Shown one piece after another: positions 55,282 through 63,958 of a stretch of 64,000 nt of DNA; position 1 is the first letter of the stretch; every line of letters starts with the position of its first letter. The stretch lies in assembly GCF_018531495.1 (NCBI RefSeq), contig NZ_JAHDTI010000006.1, positions 124,001-188,000 on the forward strand. The letters are read 5' to 3'. This stretch comes from Nonomuraea sediminis (GTDB lineage: Bacteria > Actinomycetota > Actinomycetes > Streptosporangiales > Streptosporangiaceae). Below the pieces are notes generated by a model. That model had not been told where the DNA came from and ran no database searches. It saw nothing but the letters and a program-made list of their open reading frames with translations. The position numbers and the translations under genes were made by a program.

Positions 55282-56075
55282 AGGTGATGTCGATCGAGCA
55301 GGTCGTCGCCGCGCTGGACAGCGGCATGACGATCGGCATCGGCGGCTGGGGCTCGCGCCGCAAGCCGATGGCGCTGGTCCGCGCGATCGTCCGCTCGCCG
55401 TTGCGGGACCTGACGATCATCTCGTACGGCGGAGCCGACGTCGGGATGCTGTGCGCCGCGGGAAAGGTGCGCAAGGTCGTCGCCCCGTTCGTCACGCTCG
55501 ACACGATCCCGCTTGAGCCGCACTTCCGCGCGGCCAGGCAGGCGGGCGCGGTCGAGTTCGCGGAGTACGACGAGGGCATGTTCATGTTCGGGCTGCTGGC
55601 GGCGGCGCACCGGCTGCCGTTCCTGCCCACCCCGGCGGGTCTGGGTTCCGACGTGCTGCGGATGAATCCGGACCTGCGGACGGTCCGCTCGCCGTACGGG
55701 GAGGAGGAGCTGGTGGCGGTCCCCCCGCTGACCATGGACGTGGCGCTGGTGCACATGAACAGGGCCGACCGGCGGGGCAACGCGCAGTACCTGGGCCCCG
55801 ACCCCTACTTCGACGACCTCTACGCCAAGGCGGCCACGAAGTGCTACGTCTCGTGCGAGCGGCTGGTGGAGACGGAGGACCTGCTGAAGGAGGGCCCCGT
55901 CCAGTCGCTGCTGATCAACCGATCCCTCGTGACAGGGGTGGTCGAAACACCCCACGGGGCGCACTTCACAGCGTGCGAACCCGACTACCCGAGGGACGAA
56001 GCCTTCCAGAAGCTCTACGCCACCACCCCATGGGACGAGTTCTACGAAAGGTTCATCAACAGCGATGAGGGCTGA
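55278..56075 (+). CDS. ipdA: IpdA-like subunit, CoA-transferase family ring hydrolase
   Basis: A 265-residue alpha subunit of a class I CoA-transferase-like enzyme. MTIGIGGWGSRRKPMALVRA and DVALVHMNRADRRGNAQYLG are the marks. IpdAB is a heteromer that opens ring C by hydrolysing COCHEA-CoA instead of transferring CoA. GTG 55278 overlaps the echA20 stop. Synteny with ipdB and ipdC supports the name. Confidence 0.87.
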   Translation: MKVMSIEQVVAALDSGMTIGIGGWGSRRKPMALVRAIVRSPLRDLTIISYGGADVGMLCAAGKVRKVVAPFVTLDTIPLEPHFRAARQAGAVEFAEYDEGMFMFGLLAAAHRLPFLPTPAGLGSDVLRMNPDLRTVRSPYGEEELVAVPPLTMDVALVHMNRADRRGNAQYLGPDPYFDDLYAKAATKCYVSCERLVETEDLLKEGPVQSLLINRSLVTGVVETPHGAHFTACEPDYPRDEAFQKLYATTPWDEFYERFINSDEG

Positions 56076-56784
56076 CGTGTGCGTGGTCGCCTGCGCCGAG
56101 GCGTTCCGCGGGGACGGCGAGGTGCTGGCGGCCGGGATCGGCGGCGCGATCACGGTGCTCGGGGCCCGCCTGGCCAGGCTGACGTTCGAGCCCGACCTGC
56201 TCACCCACGACGGCGTGTGCCTGCTGACCGGCGACGTGCCCGCCCTCGGCGAGGCGCCGCGGGTGGTGGAGGGCTGGCTGCCGTTCCGCGACCACCTCTG
56301 GCTGGTGCTGCACGGCAGGCGGCACGTGATGCTGGGCGCCTCCCAGATCGACAGGTACGGCAACACCAACATCTCCGCCATCGGTGACTGGAGCCGGCCC
56401 AAGGCGCAACTGCTCGGCGTTCGCGGCGCACCCGGCAACACGCGGTGCAACCCGACGAGCTACTGGATCCCCCGCCACTCCCCCCGGGTTTTCGTGCCGC
56501 AGGTGGACGTGGTGAGCGGTCTGGGCACCGACCGCGGCGCCCACGAACTGCGTCGCGTGGTCACGGATCTGGCCGTGCTGGACTTCCAGGGTGAAGGCGG
56601 CAGGATGCGGCTGGCGTCGGTCCATCCCGGTGTGAGCGTCCAGGACGTGGTGGCGGCGACCGGCTTCGAGCTGGAGATCCCCGCGCAGGTGCCGGAGAGC
56701 AGGGAGCCGACCGCCGAGGAGTTGCGGATCCTGGACGAGATCCTGGACCCGGCGGGGACGCGGGCACGGGAGGTGCCCGGGTGA
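56065..56784 (+). CDS. ipdB: IpdB-like subunit of ring hydrolase
   Basis: A 239-residue beta subunit of the CoA-transferase fold (VMLGASQIDRYGNTNISAIG; PGNTRCNPTSYWIPRHSPRV). Overlaps ipdA by 11 bases and ipdC by four, so all are translated in step. Forms the ring C-opening IpdAB complex with IpdA. Confidence 0.87.
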   Translation: MRADVCVVACAEAFRGDGEVLAAGIGGAITVLGARLARLTFEPDLLTHDGVCLLTGDVPALGEAPRVVEGWLPFRDHLWLVLHGRRHVMLGASQIDRYGNTNISAIGDWSRPKAQLLGVRGAPGNTRCNPTSYWIPRHSPRVFVPQVDVVSGLGTDRGAHELRRVVTDLAVLDFQGEGGRMRLASVHPGVSVQDVVAATGFELEIPAQVPESREPTAEELRILDEILDPAGTRAREVPG

Positions 56785-57809
56785 GGACCGCGCTGACCGA
56801 CCTGGTGGGCTGCCGGTACCCGATCGTGCAGACCGGGATGGGATACGTGGCCGGCGCCGGGCTGGCGGCGGCCACCTCCGAGGCCGGCGGGCTCGGCGTC
56901 ATCGCGGCGGCGACCATGTCGGTGCCCGAGATGACCACCGCGATCAGGGCCGTCAAGGAGCGCACCGGCGCGCCCTTCGGGGTCAACATCCGCTCCGACG
57001 CCGACGACGCGCCCGAGCGGGTCGAGGTGATGATCCGCGAGGGCGTCAAGGTGGCCTCGTTCGCGCTCGCGCCCCGCAGAGAACTGATCGCCAGGCTCCA
57101 GGACGCGGGCGTGGTCACGATCCCGTCGGTGGGCGCGCGCAGGCACGCCGAGAAGGTGGCCGCCTGGGGCGTGGACGCGGTGATCGTCCAGGGCGGCGAG
57201 GGCGGCGGCCACACCGGTCCGCTGGCGACCACGCTGCTGCTCCCCCAGGTGGTCGACGCCGTCGACATCCCGGTGATCGCCGCGGGTGGGTTCTTCGACG
57301 GGCGCGGGCTGGTGGCGGCGCTGGCCTACGGGGCGTGCGGCATCGCGATGGGCACCCGCTTCCTGCTCACCTCGGACTCCCCCGTGCCCGACGAGGTGAA
57401 GAAGGTCTACCTGGCGGCCACGGAGACGCTCGTCACGACCAAGGCCGACGGGGTGCCGCACCGGATGCTGAAGACGCCGTTCGCGGAGTCGCTCGAGCGG
57501 TCGCGGCTGCTGCGGGCCGTGCTCAACGGCGCCCGCTTCAAGCGGCTCTCGGGCCTGTCGTGGGCGCGGATGCTGCGTGAGGGGCGGCGGATGCGGCACG
57601 GCAGGGAGCTCACCTGGGCCCAGGTCCTGCAGGCCGCCAACACGCCGGTCCTGCTGCGGGCCGCCATGGTGGACGGCCGCGCCGACCTCGGCGTGATGGC
57701 GGCGGGCCAGGTGGTGAGCGTCATCCACGACCTGCCCTCGTGCGAGGAGCTGATCACCCGCATCATGACGGAGGCCAAGGCGACGCTGTCCCACCTCAGC
57801 GGGTCCTGA
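56781..57809 (+). CDS. ipdC: IpdC-like flavin-dependent reductase (nitronate monooxygenase family)
   Basis: A 342-residue FMN TIM-barrel protein (PIVQTGMGYVAGAGLAAATS; VIVQGGEGGGHTG; IAAGGFFDGRGLVAALAYGA) of the nitronate monooxygenase family. In steroid degraders IpdC reduces an HIP-derived CoA intermediate. GTG start overlaps the ipdB stop. Followed by a terminator hairpin facing metE. Confidence 0.87.
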   Translation: MRTALTDLVGCRYPIVQTGMGYVAGAGLAAATSEAGGLGVIAAATMSVPEMTTAIRAVKERTGAPFGVNIRSDADDAPERVEVMIREGVKVASFALAPRRELIARLQDAGVVTIPSVGARRHAEKVAAWGVDAVIVQGGEGGGHTGPLATTLLLPQVVDAVDIPVIAAGGFFDGRGLVAALAYGACGIAMGTRFLLTSDSPVPDEVKKVYLAATETLVTTKADGVPHRMLKTPFAESLERSRLLRAVLNGARFKRLSGLSWARMLREGRRMRHGRELTWAQVLQAANTPVLLRAAMVDGRADLGVMAAGQVVSVIHDLPSCEELITRIMTEAKATLSHLSGS

Positions 57810-57832
57810 CACTCGGCGACCCGAGAACCGCC

Positions 57833-57870
57833 GTACGGCCCGCCACGCCGCTGGGACGGCCGGGCCGTAC
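57833..57870. terminator. Bidirectional hairpin between ipdC and metE
   Basis: GTACGGCCCG (57833-57842) pairs perfectly with CGGGCCGTAC (57861-57870) around an 18-base loop. It lies in the 66-base gap between convergent genes and could serve both; there is no strong U tract on either side. Confidence 0.7.
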
Positions 57871-57875
57871 AACCT

Positions 57876-60017
57876 CTATGGAGCCTGACGCAGCCGGTGG
57901 GCCGCCGAGACCACGTTGGCCAATGCCGCCTCCACCTGCTCGTAGGTGCGCGTCTTCAGCCCGCAGTCCGGGTTGACCCACACGCGCTCGCGCGGCAGCA
58001 CCTCGAGCGTGGCCCGCAGCAGCCGCTCGACCTCGTCCTCGCCCGGCACCCGCGGCGAGTGGATGTCGTACACCCCCGGCCCGAGCCCGCGCCCGAACGA
58101 CGACACCGCGCCCAGGATGCGCGCGCCCGATCGGGCCGACTCGATCGTGGTGACGTCGGCGTCCAGCCCGTCGATCGCGGCCAGGATCTGGTCGGCGTCG
58201 GAGTAGCACAGGTGCGTGTGGATCTGCGTACGGTCACCGGCCCCCGCCGTGGCGTGGCGGTAGGCGGCCACCGCCCACTCCAGGTAGGCCTCCTGCGACG
58301 AGCGCCGCAGCGGCAGCAGCTCGCGCAGCGCCGGCTCGTCGACCTGGATGATCGAGATCCCGGCCGCCTCCAGATCCCGTACCTCCTCGCGCACCGCGTC
58401 GGCCACCTGGAGGACCACGTCGCGCAGCGGCAGGTCGTCGCGGACGAACGACCAGGCCACGATCGTGACGGGGCCGGTCAGCATGCCCTTGACGTGCCGG
58501 TCGGTCAGCGACTGGGCGTAGCGCGCCCACCGCACGGTGATCGGCTCCGGGCGGGAGACGTCGCCGTGCAGGATCGGCGGCCTGGTGCAGCGCGAGCCGT
58601 ACGACTGGACCCAGCCGTTGCGCGTGACGGCGAAACCGTCCAGGTGCTCGGCGAAGTACTGCACCATGTCGTTGCGCTCGGGCTCGCCGTGCACGAGCAC
58701 GTCCAGCCCGAGCCGCTCCTGCAGCCGGATGACGTGCTCGATCTCCTGCTCGACGCGCCGCTCGTAGCCGGCCTGCGACAGCGTGCCCGCGGCCACGGCG
58801 GCGCGGGCCGCGCGCAGCTCGCCGGTCTGCGGGAACGAGCCGATCGTGGTCGTCGGCAGCGCGGGCAGCCGCAGGTGCTCCGCCTGCGCCGCGGCCCGCG
58901 CCTGGTACGGGCCGCGCCCCTCGACCACGACGGGCTCGATCAGCTCGACGGAGGGCGCGGCGGGAGCCGTACCGGTGAACTCCCGCCCTGACAGGGCGAC
59001 GACCTCGGCGACCTTCTGCTCGGCGAAGGCCAGCCGCGCGCGCAGCGCGGGGTCGAGGTCGTCCTCGGCGTCCAGGTCGTAGGGCACGTGCTGCAGCGAG
59101 CAGGACGTGCTCACCACCACCTGCGCGGCCTGGTCGCTGACGGCGCGCAGGCGGGCCAGGGCGAGTTCGGGCGAGGTCCGCCAGACGTCGCGCCCGGACA
59201 CCACACCCGCCACCACGATCTTGCCTGGCACGCTGTGCGCCTGCCCGCGCACCAGGTCGAGCCCGATCGCCTCGACCGGCGTGGCCGCCAGCACCGGCAG
59301 CGACTCGCCCAGGTCACCGAAGTAGGACGCGACGAACAGCCCGGGCCGTACGGCCAGCCCCCCGAGCCGGTCGTAGGCGGCCCGCACGGCGTCCAGCTCG
59401 GCGGGCGCGCGGTCGGCCACCAGCGCGGGCTCGTCCAGCTGGACCCAGGCCACCCCTTCGGCGGCCAGCGCCCCGAGCAGCTCCTCGTAGCAGGGCAGCA
59501 CGTCCGCCAGCCGGTCCAGAGCCCCGGCGAGCAGCAGGAACGTCACAGGACCCAGAATCACGGGCCGGGTCTCGTGGCCCAGCGCCCGCGCCTCCCGCAC
59601 CTCGGACAGCGGCTTGGCGGCGTCCAGCTTGAAGACGGTCTCGGGGCCGATCTCCGGCACGAGGTAGTGGTAGTTCGTGTCGAACCATTTGGTCATCCGC
59701 AGCGGCGGCAGCCCCTGCGTGCCGCGCGCCATCGCGAAGTACGGGTCGTCGGCCTCCAGATAGCGCTCCGGCACCGCGCCGAGCAGCACGGCGGTGTCGA
59801 GCACCTGGTCGTAGAGGGAGAACGTGTTGGACGGCAACCCGGCCAGGCCGAGCTCGGCCAGCCGGTTCCAGGTCGCGGCCCGCAGCTCGGCGCCGGTCCG
59901 CTCCAGCTCCTCGCGGGTGGAGCGGCCGTCCCAGTAGGCCTCGAGCGCCCGCTTCAGCTCGCGGTTGGGACCGATCCTGGGATAGCCGAGCACGGTGGAT
60001 GCAGGGAATTCAGACAT
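57876..60017 (-). CDS. metE: Cobalamin-independent methionine synthase
   Basis: Transfers a methyl group from methyltetrahydrofolate-glutamate to homocysteine. The 713 residues contain N- and C-terminal barrels; the zinc ligands expected for the family are visible as His602, Cys604, Glu626 and Cys685 (in IHTHLCYS, IESA, NPDCG). The 5' gap to the divergent LysR gene is under 60 bases, leaving no room for the B12 riboswitch that often controls metE in actinomycetes. Confidence 0.96.
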   Translation of the reverse strand: MSEFPASTVLGYPRIGPNRELKRALEAYWDGRSTREELERTGAELRAATWNRLAELGLAGLPSNTFSLYDQVLDTAVLLGAVPERYLEADDPYFAMARGTQGLPPLRMTKWFDTNYHYLVPEIGPETVFKLDAAKPLSEVREARALGHETRPVILGPVTFLLLAGALDRLADVLPCYEELLGALAAEGVAWVQLDEPALVADRAPAELDAVRAAYDRLGGLAVRPGLFVASYFGDLGESLPVLAATPVEAIGLDLVRGQAHSVPGKIVVAGVVSGRDVWRTSPELALARLRAVSDQAAQVVVSTSCSLQHVPYDLDAEDDLDPALRARLAFAEQKVAEVVALSGREFTGTAPAAPSVELIEPVVVEGRGPYQARAAAQAEHLRLPALPTTTIGSFPQTGELRAARAAVAAGTLSQAGYERRVEQEIEHVIRLQERLGLDVLVHGEPERNDMVQYFAEHLDGFAVTRNGWVQSYGSRCTRPPILHGDVSRPEPITVRWARYAQSLTDRHVKGMLTGPVTIVAWSFVRDDLPLRDVVLQVADAVREEVRDLEAAGISIIQVDEPALRELLPLRRSSQEAYLEWAVAAYRHATAGAGDRTQIHTHLCYSDADQILAAIDGLDADVTTIESARSGARILGAVSSFGRGLGPGVYDIHSPRVPGEDEVERLLRATLEVLPRERVWVNPDCGLKTRTYEQVEAALANVVSAAHRLRQAP

Positions 60018-60071
60018 GGCGGCATCCTGCCCGGATACCGGCCGGCCCTAGGCCATCTATTGTTGATGCTT

Positions 60072-60944
60072 ATGGACCTGCCCCTGCGCGAGATCCACGC
60101 GTTCGCCGTGGTCGCCAGGCGGCTGAGCTTCTCCGGGGCCGCCGCCGAGCTCGGCATGTCCCAGCCTGCGGTGAGCCAGGCCGTGGGGCGGCTCGAGCGG
60201 GCGCTCGGGCTCCGCCTGTTCCATCGGACCAGCCGTGAGGTGCGGTTGACCGCGCAGGGCAAGGCGCTGGTCGGGTACGCGCAGGCGGTTCTGGCGGCCG
60301 CCGCCGCGTTCCGTGAGGAGGGCGAGCGGCTGGTCCGCCCAGCTATTCGTCTTGCTTATCCATCGTTGGTCGGTCCGCTGGCCGCGCGCGTCGCCAGGAG
60401 GCTGGCCGCCCGCGGCGTAGCCGTGGAGCTGAAGGCGGCAGGGCGGGCCGCGGCCGTGGCGGGACTGGCCGACGGCGAGGTGTCGGCGGCCGTCCTGGGC
60501 ATGCCCGCGCCGGCCGCGTTCACCACGGCGGCGCGTTTCCATGTCGGCGTCGACCGGCTCGCGGTGCCCATCGGAGACCGGCTGGCCGGCCGCGCCAAGG
60601 TCGGGCCGGAGGAGCTGAAGGGGCGCGAGCTGCTGCTGCCGCGCAACCGGCCGGCGGGCGGGGCATGGGCCAGGCTGTCGGCGCTGGTGCCCGGACCGCA
60701 CCGGATCGTGGGCGACGACCTGGACGACTTCGCCGCCGCGCTCGACCTGGTCGCGGCCGGTGCGGGGCTGCTGCCGCTGCCGCAGCTGCTCGCCCGCACG
60801 ATCCGCCGCGACGACGTCCGCTTCGTGCCGCTCGAGGCGGGCGAGCTGCGCCTGTCCTTCGGGCTGGCCTGGCCGCCCGAGCGGGTGACGCCGGAGCTGC
60901 TCGCGTTGGTGCAGGCCGTACAGGACGCGCTGTGGACTAGGTGA
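60072..60944 (+). CDS. LysR-family regulator, divergent from metE
   Basis: A 290-residue LTTR: HTH in residues 1-60 (FSGAAAELGMSQPAVSQAVG, then RLERALGLRLF) and a substrate-binding domain. The gap to metE holds an imperfect CCAT...ATGG palindrome around its own start. The layout copies the metE-metR pair of enterobacteria, so homocysteine or methionine control of metE is a reasonable guess. ATG 60066 is an alternative start. Its end overlaps the AlkD-like gene by eight bases, facing it. Confidence 0.83.
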   Translation: MDLPLREIHAFAVVARRLSFSGAAAELGMSQPAVSQAVGRLERALGLRLFHRTSREVRLTAQGKALVGYAQAVLAAAAAFREEGERLVRPAIRLAYPSLVGPLAARVARRLAARGVAVELKAAGRAAAVAGLADGEVSAAVLGMPAPAAFTTAARFHVGVDRLAVPIGDRLAGRAKVGPEELKGRELLLPRNRPAGGAWARLSALVPGPHRIVGDDLDDFAAALDLVAAGAGLLPLPQLLARTIRRDDVRFVPLEAGELRLSFGLAWPPERVTPELLALVQAVQDALWTR

Positions 60945-61617
60945 CGGGCAGGTTCTTCAGCGCCTCCCTGCGCGACAGGCCCGTGATGCCCTTGGTGCGC
61001 ACGTAGCGCACGACCTCGTGCGGGTCGGTCTTGGCGAACTCGCGCAGCGCCCAGCCGATCGCCTTGCGGGCGAAGAAGTCGTTGTCGGACAGGCTCGGCT
61101 CGATGCAGGCGTACAGCAGCGCGGTGTCGGTGCGCTCCTTGAAGCGGTTCTGGCTGAGGATGGCCGTGCGCCGCTTCCACAGGTCATCGTCGCGCGCCCA
61201 CTCCAGCATGAGCGGCCGCATCGAGTCGGGGAACGCCGTGAGCAGCGCCCCGATCCTGTGCGTGGCCAGCTCGTCGACCAGGTCCCACCAGGCGCCTGTG
61301 ACGATCATCTCCTCGTACATCGGCACCGTGTAGAGCGTCTGGAACTCCCGGTAGTAGCGGAATCCGGTCAGCTCGATCGCCGCGTAGCGCTCCTCGCGGT
61401 ATTCGGCCTCCCGCCACAGCGCCAGCACCGCCCGCCGCCACTCGGGTGCGGTGTCGATGCGCTGCTCGGCGAAGACCTTGCGCAACGCCGCCCGCCGGGG
61501 ACCGGCCTGGACACCCAGGAACGGCATCGTCGACTTCATGTAGGCCTGCATCTGCGGAGCCTTGGCGGGCTCGGCTACCTCCTGCAGGGCCAGCCGGATG
61601 GCTTTGCCGAGGTTCAT
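60937..61617 (-). CDS. AlkD-like DNA alkylation repair protein
   Basis: A 226-residue HEAT-repeat glycosylase of the DNA_alkylation family, which removes N3/N7-alkylated purines. Key region GAWWDLVDELATHRIG keeps the Trp-Asp surface, and WKRRTAILSQ and FFARKAIGWALREFAKTDP follow. ATG overlaps the stop of the kstR2-like gene (ATGA), so it is likely co-transcribed with that regulator, an unusual companion. Confidence 0.9.
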   Translation of the reverse strand: MNLGKAIRLALQEVAEPAKAPQMQAYMKSTMPFLGVQAGPRRAALRKVFAEQRIDTAPEWRRAVLALWREAEYREERYAAIELTGFRYYREFQTLYTVPMYEEMIVTGAWWDLVDELATHRIGALLTAFPDSMRPLMLEWARDDDLWKRRTAILSQNRFKERTDTALLYACIEPSLSDNDFFARKAIGWALREFAKTDPHEVVRYVRTKGITGLSRREALKNLPVT

Positions 61618-62288
61618 CCCTTCTGGGTGGTCCGCTCGCCGGTGGCCAGGCCGTCGAACAGGACCGTGATGTAGTGCTCGGCCAGCCCGGTCGTGTTGAG
61701 CCTGCCGCCGGGGCGGAACCAGCGCACCGCCACCCAGATCGTGTCGCGGATCATCCGGTAGGTGAGCTTGGGGTCGACGTCGGCGCGGAACTGGCCGGCC
61801 GCCTGGCCCGCCTTGATCTGCGCGACCCACATCTGCTCGACCTCGTCCTCGGCCTTGACGAGGTAGTTGAAGCGCTCGAACTGGCGCAGGTAGTTCCAGT
61901 CGTTCTGCATCACGGTGATCGCGGCGCGGTGCGGCTCCAGCGTGCTGAAGCCGATGCGGACCATCTCCGACAGCACCGTGCGCGGGTCGGAGCCGGACTC
62001 GAGCGCGGCGCGGTAGCGGGCGATCAGGTCGTCGAGGAAGGTCGACAGGACCTCGTCGACGATCGTCTCCTTGGAGTCGAAGTGGTGGTAGAGACTTCCT
62101 GAGAGGATTCCGGCCTCGTTGGCGATCTCGCGAACCGTCGTCGCCTGGAAGCCCTTCCGCGCGAAGATCTCCGCGGCGAGCTTGACGAGGTGGTCCCGGC
62201 GCTCGGAGGCCGACCCGGTGGAGCTGGCCCGCGGGCGCTTGGCGGAGGCGGCAGTGGCGGAGGTCTTTCGCGTTGTCACGTCCTCCAT
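61614..62288 (-). CDS. kstR2: KstR2-like TetR repressor
   Basis: A 224-residue TetR regulator with an Arg/Ser/Thr-rich start, HTH (TTVREIANEAGILSGSLYHH, then FDSKETIVDEVL) and a long C-terminal ligand domain. KstR2 in mycobacteria and rhodococci represses ring C/D genes and is released by HIP-CoA. Here it is divergent from fadA6 and has its own KstR2-like site 12 bases upstream (62301-62314). ATG 62288 was chosen with GAGAGG upstream; GTG 62303 is inside the site. Confidence 0.82.
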   Translation of the reverse strand: MEDVTTRKTSATAASAKRPRASSTGSASERRDHLVKLAAEIFARKGFQATTVREIANEAGILSGSLYHHFDSKETIVDEVLSTFLDDLIARYRAALESGSDPRTVLSEMVRIGFSTLEPHRAAITVMQNDWNYLRQFERFNYLVKAEDEVEQMWVAQIKAGQAAGQFRADVDPKLTYRMIRDTIWVAVRWFRPGGRLNTTGLAEHYITVLFDGLATGERTTQKG

Positions 62289-62300
62289 TATGACCTCTCG

Positions 62301-62314
62301 CACAATCGCTTGTT
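62301..62314. promoter_or_regulatory. KstR2-like site before kstR2
   Basis: CACAATCGCTTGTT matches the core with CAAT-CG-CTTG and is 12 bases from the ATG at 62288, which fits autoregulation. Confidence 0.6.
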
Positions 62315-62341
62315 CACATAACCCACGCAGCTCAGCCGTCT

Positions 62342-62355
62342 ACCAAGCGCTTGCT
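62342..62355. promoter_or_regulatory. KstR2-like site before fadA6
   Basis: ACCAAGCGCTTGCT is a complete match to A-n-CAAG-nn-CTTG-n-T. It overlaps TACGAT (62355-62360), a plausible -10 box, and ends 11 bases before ATG 62367. Confidence 0.85.
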
Positions 62356-62366
62356 ACGATATCGGC

Positions 62367-63518
62367 ATGAGCGACGCTTACATCGTCGGCGCGGTCAGGA
62401 CCGCCGTCGGGCGCAGGAACGGGGGCCTGTCGGCGGCCCACCCCGCCGACCTGGGCGCGCACGTGCTGAAGCAGCTGATGCAACGCACCGGCGCCGACCC
62501 GGCAGCCGTCGACGACGTGATCTTCGGCTGCGTCGACACGGTCGGCCCCCAGGCCGGCGACATCGCCCGCACCTGCTGGCTGGCGGCCGGACTGCCCGAG
62601 GAGGTGCCCGGCGTCACGGTCGACAGGCAGTGCGGCTCCTCGCAGCAGGCTCTCGCCTTCGCCGCCCAGGCCGTCATGTCGGGCACCAGCGACCTGGTGG
62701 TGGCCGGCGGCGTGCAGAACATGAGCATGGTGCCCATCTCCCAGGCCATGATCGCCGGCCGCGAGCTGGGGCACGACACGCCCTTCAGCGGCTCCAAGGG
62801 CTGGGCGCAGCGGTACGGCACGCAGGAGGTCTCCCAGTTCCACGGGGCCGAGCGGATAGCCGCCACGTGGGACGTCTCGCGGGAGGACATGGAGGTCTAC
62901 GCCCTCGAGTCGCACCGGCGGGCGCTGCACGCGATCGACGCCGGGTACTTCGCCGGGCAGATCGTGCCGTACGAGGGCGTCGCCACGGACGAGGGGCCCC
63001 GGCGTGACACCTCGCTCGAGCGCATGGCAGGGCTGAAGCCCCTCCTGGACGGCGGGCGCCTGACCGCCGCGCTGGCCTCGCAGATCTCCGACGGGGCGGC
63101 CGCGCTGCTGGTCGCCTCGGCGGCAGCCGTACGCGAGCACGGGCTGAGGCCGCTGGCGCGCGTTCACCACCTGTCGGCGCGCGGCGCGGACCCGATCACC
63201 ATGCTGGACGCGCCGATCCCCGCGACGGCGCGGGCGCTGGAGCGGGCCGGGATGACGATCGGTCAGATGGACGCGGTGGAGGTCAACGAGGCGTTCGCGT
63301 CCGTGGTGATCGCCTGGCTGCGGGCGACCGGCGCCGACCCCGCGCGCGTCAACCCCAACGGCGGGGCGATCGCGCTGGGACATCCGCTGGGCGCGACCGG
63401 CGCGGTGCTGGCGGTCAAGCTGCTGCACGAGCTGGAGCGGACCGGCGGCCGGTACGGCCTGCAGACCATGTGCGAGGGCGGCGGCCAGGCGAACGTGACG
63501 ATCCTCGAGCGGCTCTAG
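62367..63518 (+). CDS. fadA6: FadA6-like acetyl-CoA acetyltransferase (thiolase)
   Basis: A 383-residue thiolase with all catalytic residues: Cys89 (DRQCGSS), His339 (GHPLG) and Cys369 (TMCEGGG). In the HIP pathway FadA6 splits the opened-ring CoA ester. Likely leaderless or short-leadered, with a complete KstR2-like site upstream. Its end overlaps the MarR gene by four bases. Confidence 0.88.
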   Translation: MSDAYIVGAVRTAVGRRNGGLSAAHPADLGAHVLKQLMQRTGADPAAVDDVIFGCVDTVGPQAGDIARTCWLAAGLPEEVPGVTVDRQCGSSQQALAFAAQAVMSGTSDLVVAGGVQNMSMVPISQAMIAGRELGHDTPFSGSKGWAQRYGTQEVSQFHGAERIAATWDVSREDMEVYALESHRRALHAIDAGYFAGQIVPYEGVATDEGPRRDTSLERMAGLKPLLDGGRLTAALASQISDGAAALLVASAAAVREHGLRPLARVHHLSARGADPITMLDAPIPATARALERAGMTIGQMDAVEVNEAFASVVIAWLRATGADPARVNPNGGAIALGHPLGATGAVLAVKLLHELERTGGRYGLQTMCEGGGQANVTILERL

Positions 63519-63958
63519 CCCTCACCCAGGCGTCGCCCCGCGACGGCGCGCAGGTCCTCGCGCAGCCGTTCCCCGGCCTCGCCGAACAGCTCCTCGTCGA
63601 CCTGGACCGCGACCCGCACGGCCTGCCTGGCCACCTCGCGGCCCGCCTCGGTGACCTCCAGCCGCAGCGAGCGGGCATCGGCCGGATCGGGAGCGCGGAC
63701 CAGCAGCCCGCGCTCCTCCAGGGTGCGCAGCACCTTGGAGGCCATCATCCGGTCGGCCCCCGCGTTGTCGGCGACCTCCTGCTGGGTGGGCAGGCGCCCG
63801 GTGGTGCGGGCCAGCCACCCGGCCGAGGCCAGCAGGTTGAACTGGGTGGGGGTCAGACCGAGCGGCCGTAGCGACCGCTCCATGGCCTGCCGCCAGACCA
63901 GCGCCGCGTGGTGGAGCCAGAAGCCGGGGCTCATCAGCGGTCCTCTGGGCTCAGCCAC
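63515..63958 (-). CDS. MarR-family transcriptional regulator
   Basis: A 147-residue winged-helix regulator (LGLTPTQFNLLASAGWLA; QQEVADNAGADRMMASKVLR, then TLEERGLL; the wing has DPADARSLRLEVT). GTG 63958 overlaps the stop of an upstream gene (GTGGCTGA), so it is probably the second gene of an operon that runs off the right edge. Alternative start ATG 63934. Confidence 0.88.
   Translation of the reverse strand: MAEPRGPLMSPGFWLHHAALVWRQAMERSLRPLGLTPTQFNLLASAGWLARTTGRLPTQQEVADNAGADRMMASKVLRTLEERGLLVRAPDPADARSLRLEVTEAGREVARQAVRVAVQVDEELFGEAGERLREDLRAVAGRRLGEG

Noticed and set aside
60018..60071. Cobalamin riboswitch before metE
   Set aside because: The gap is too short and lacks B12-box-like sequence.
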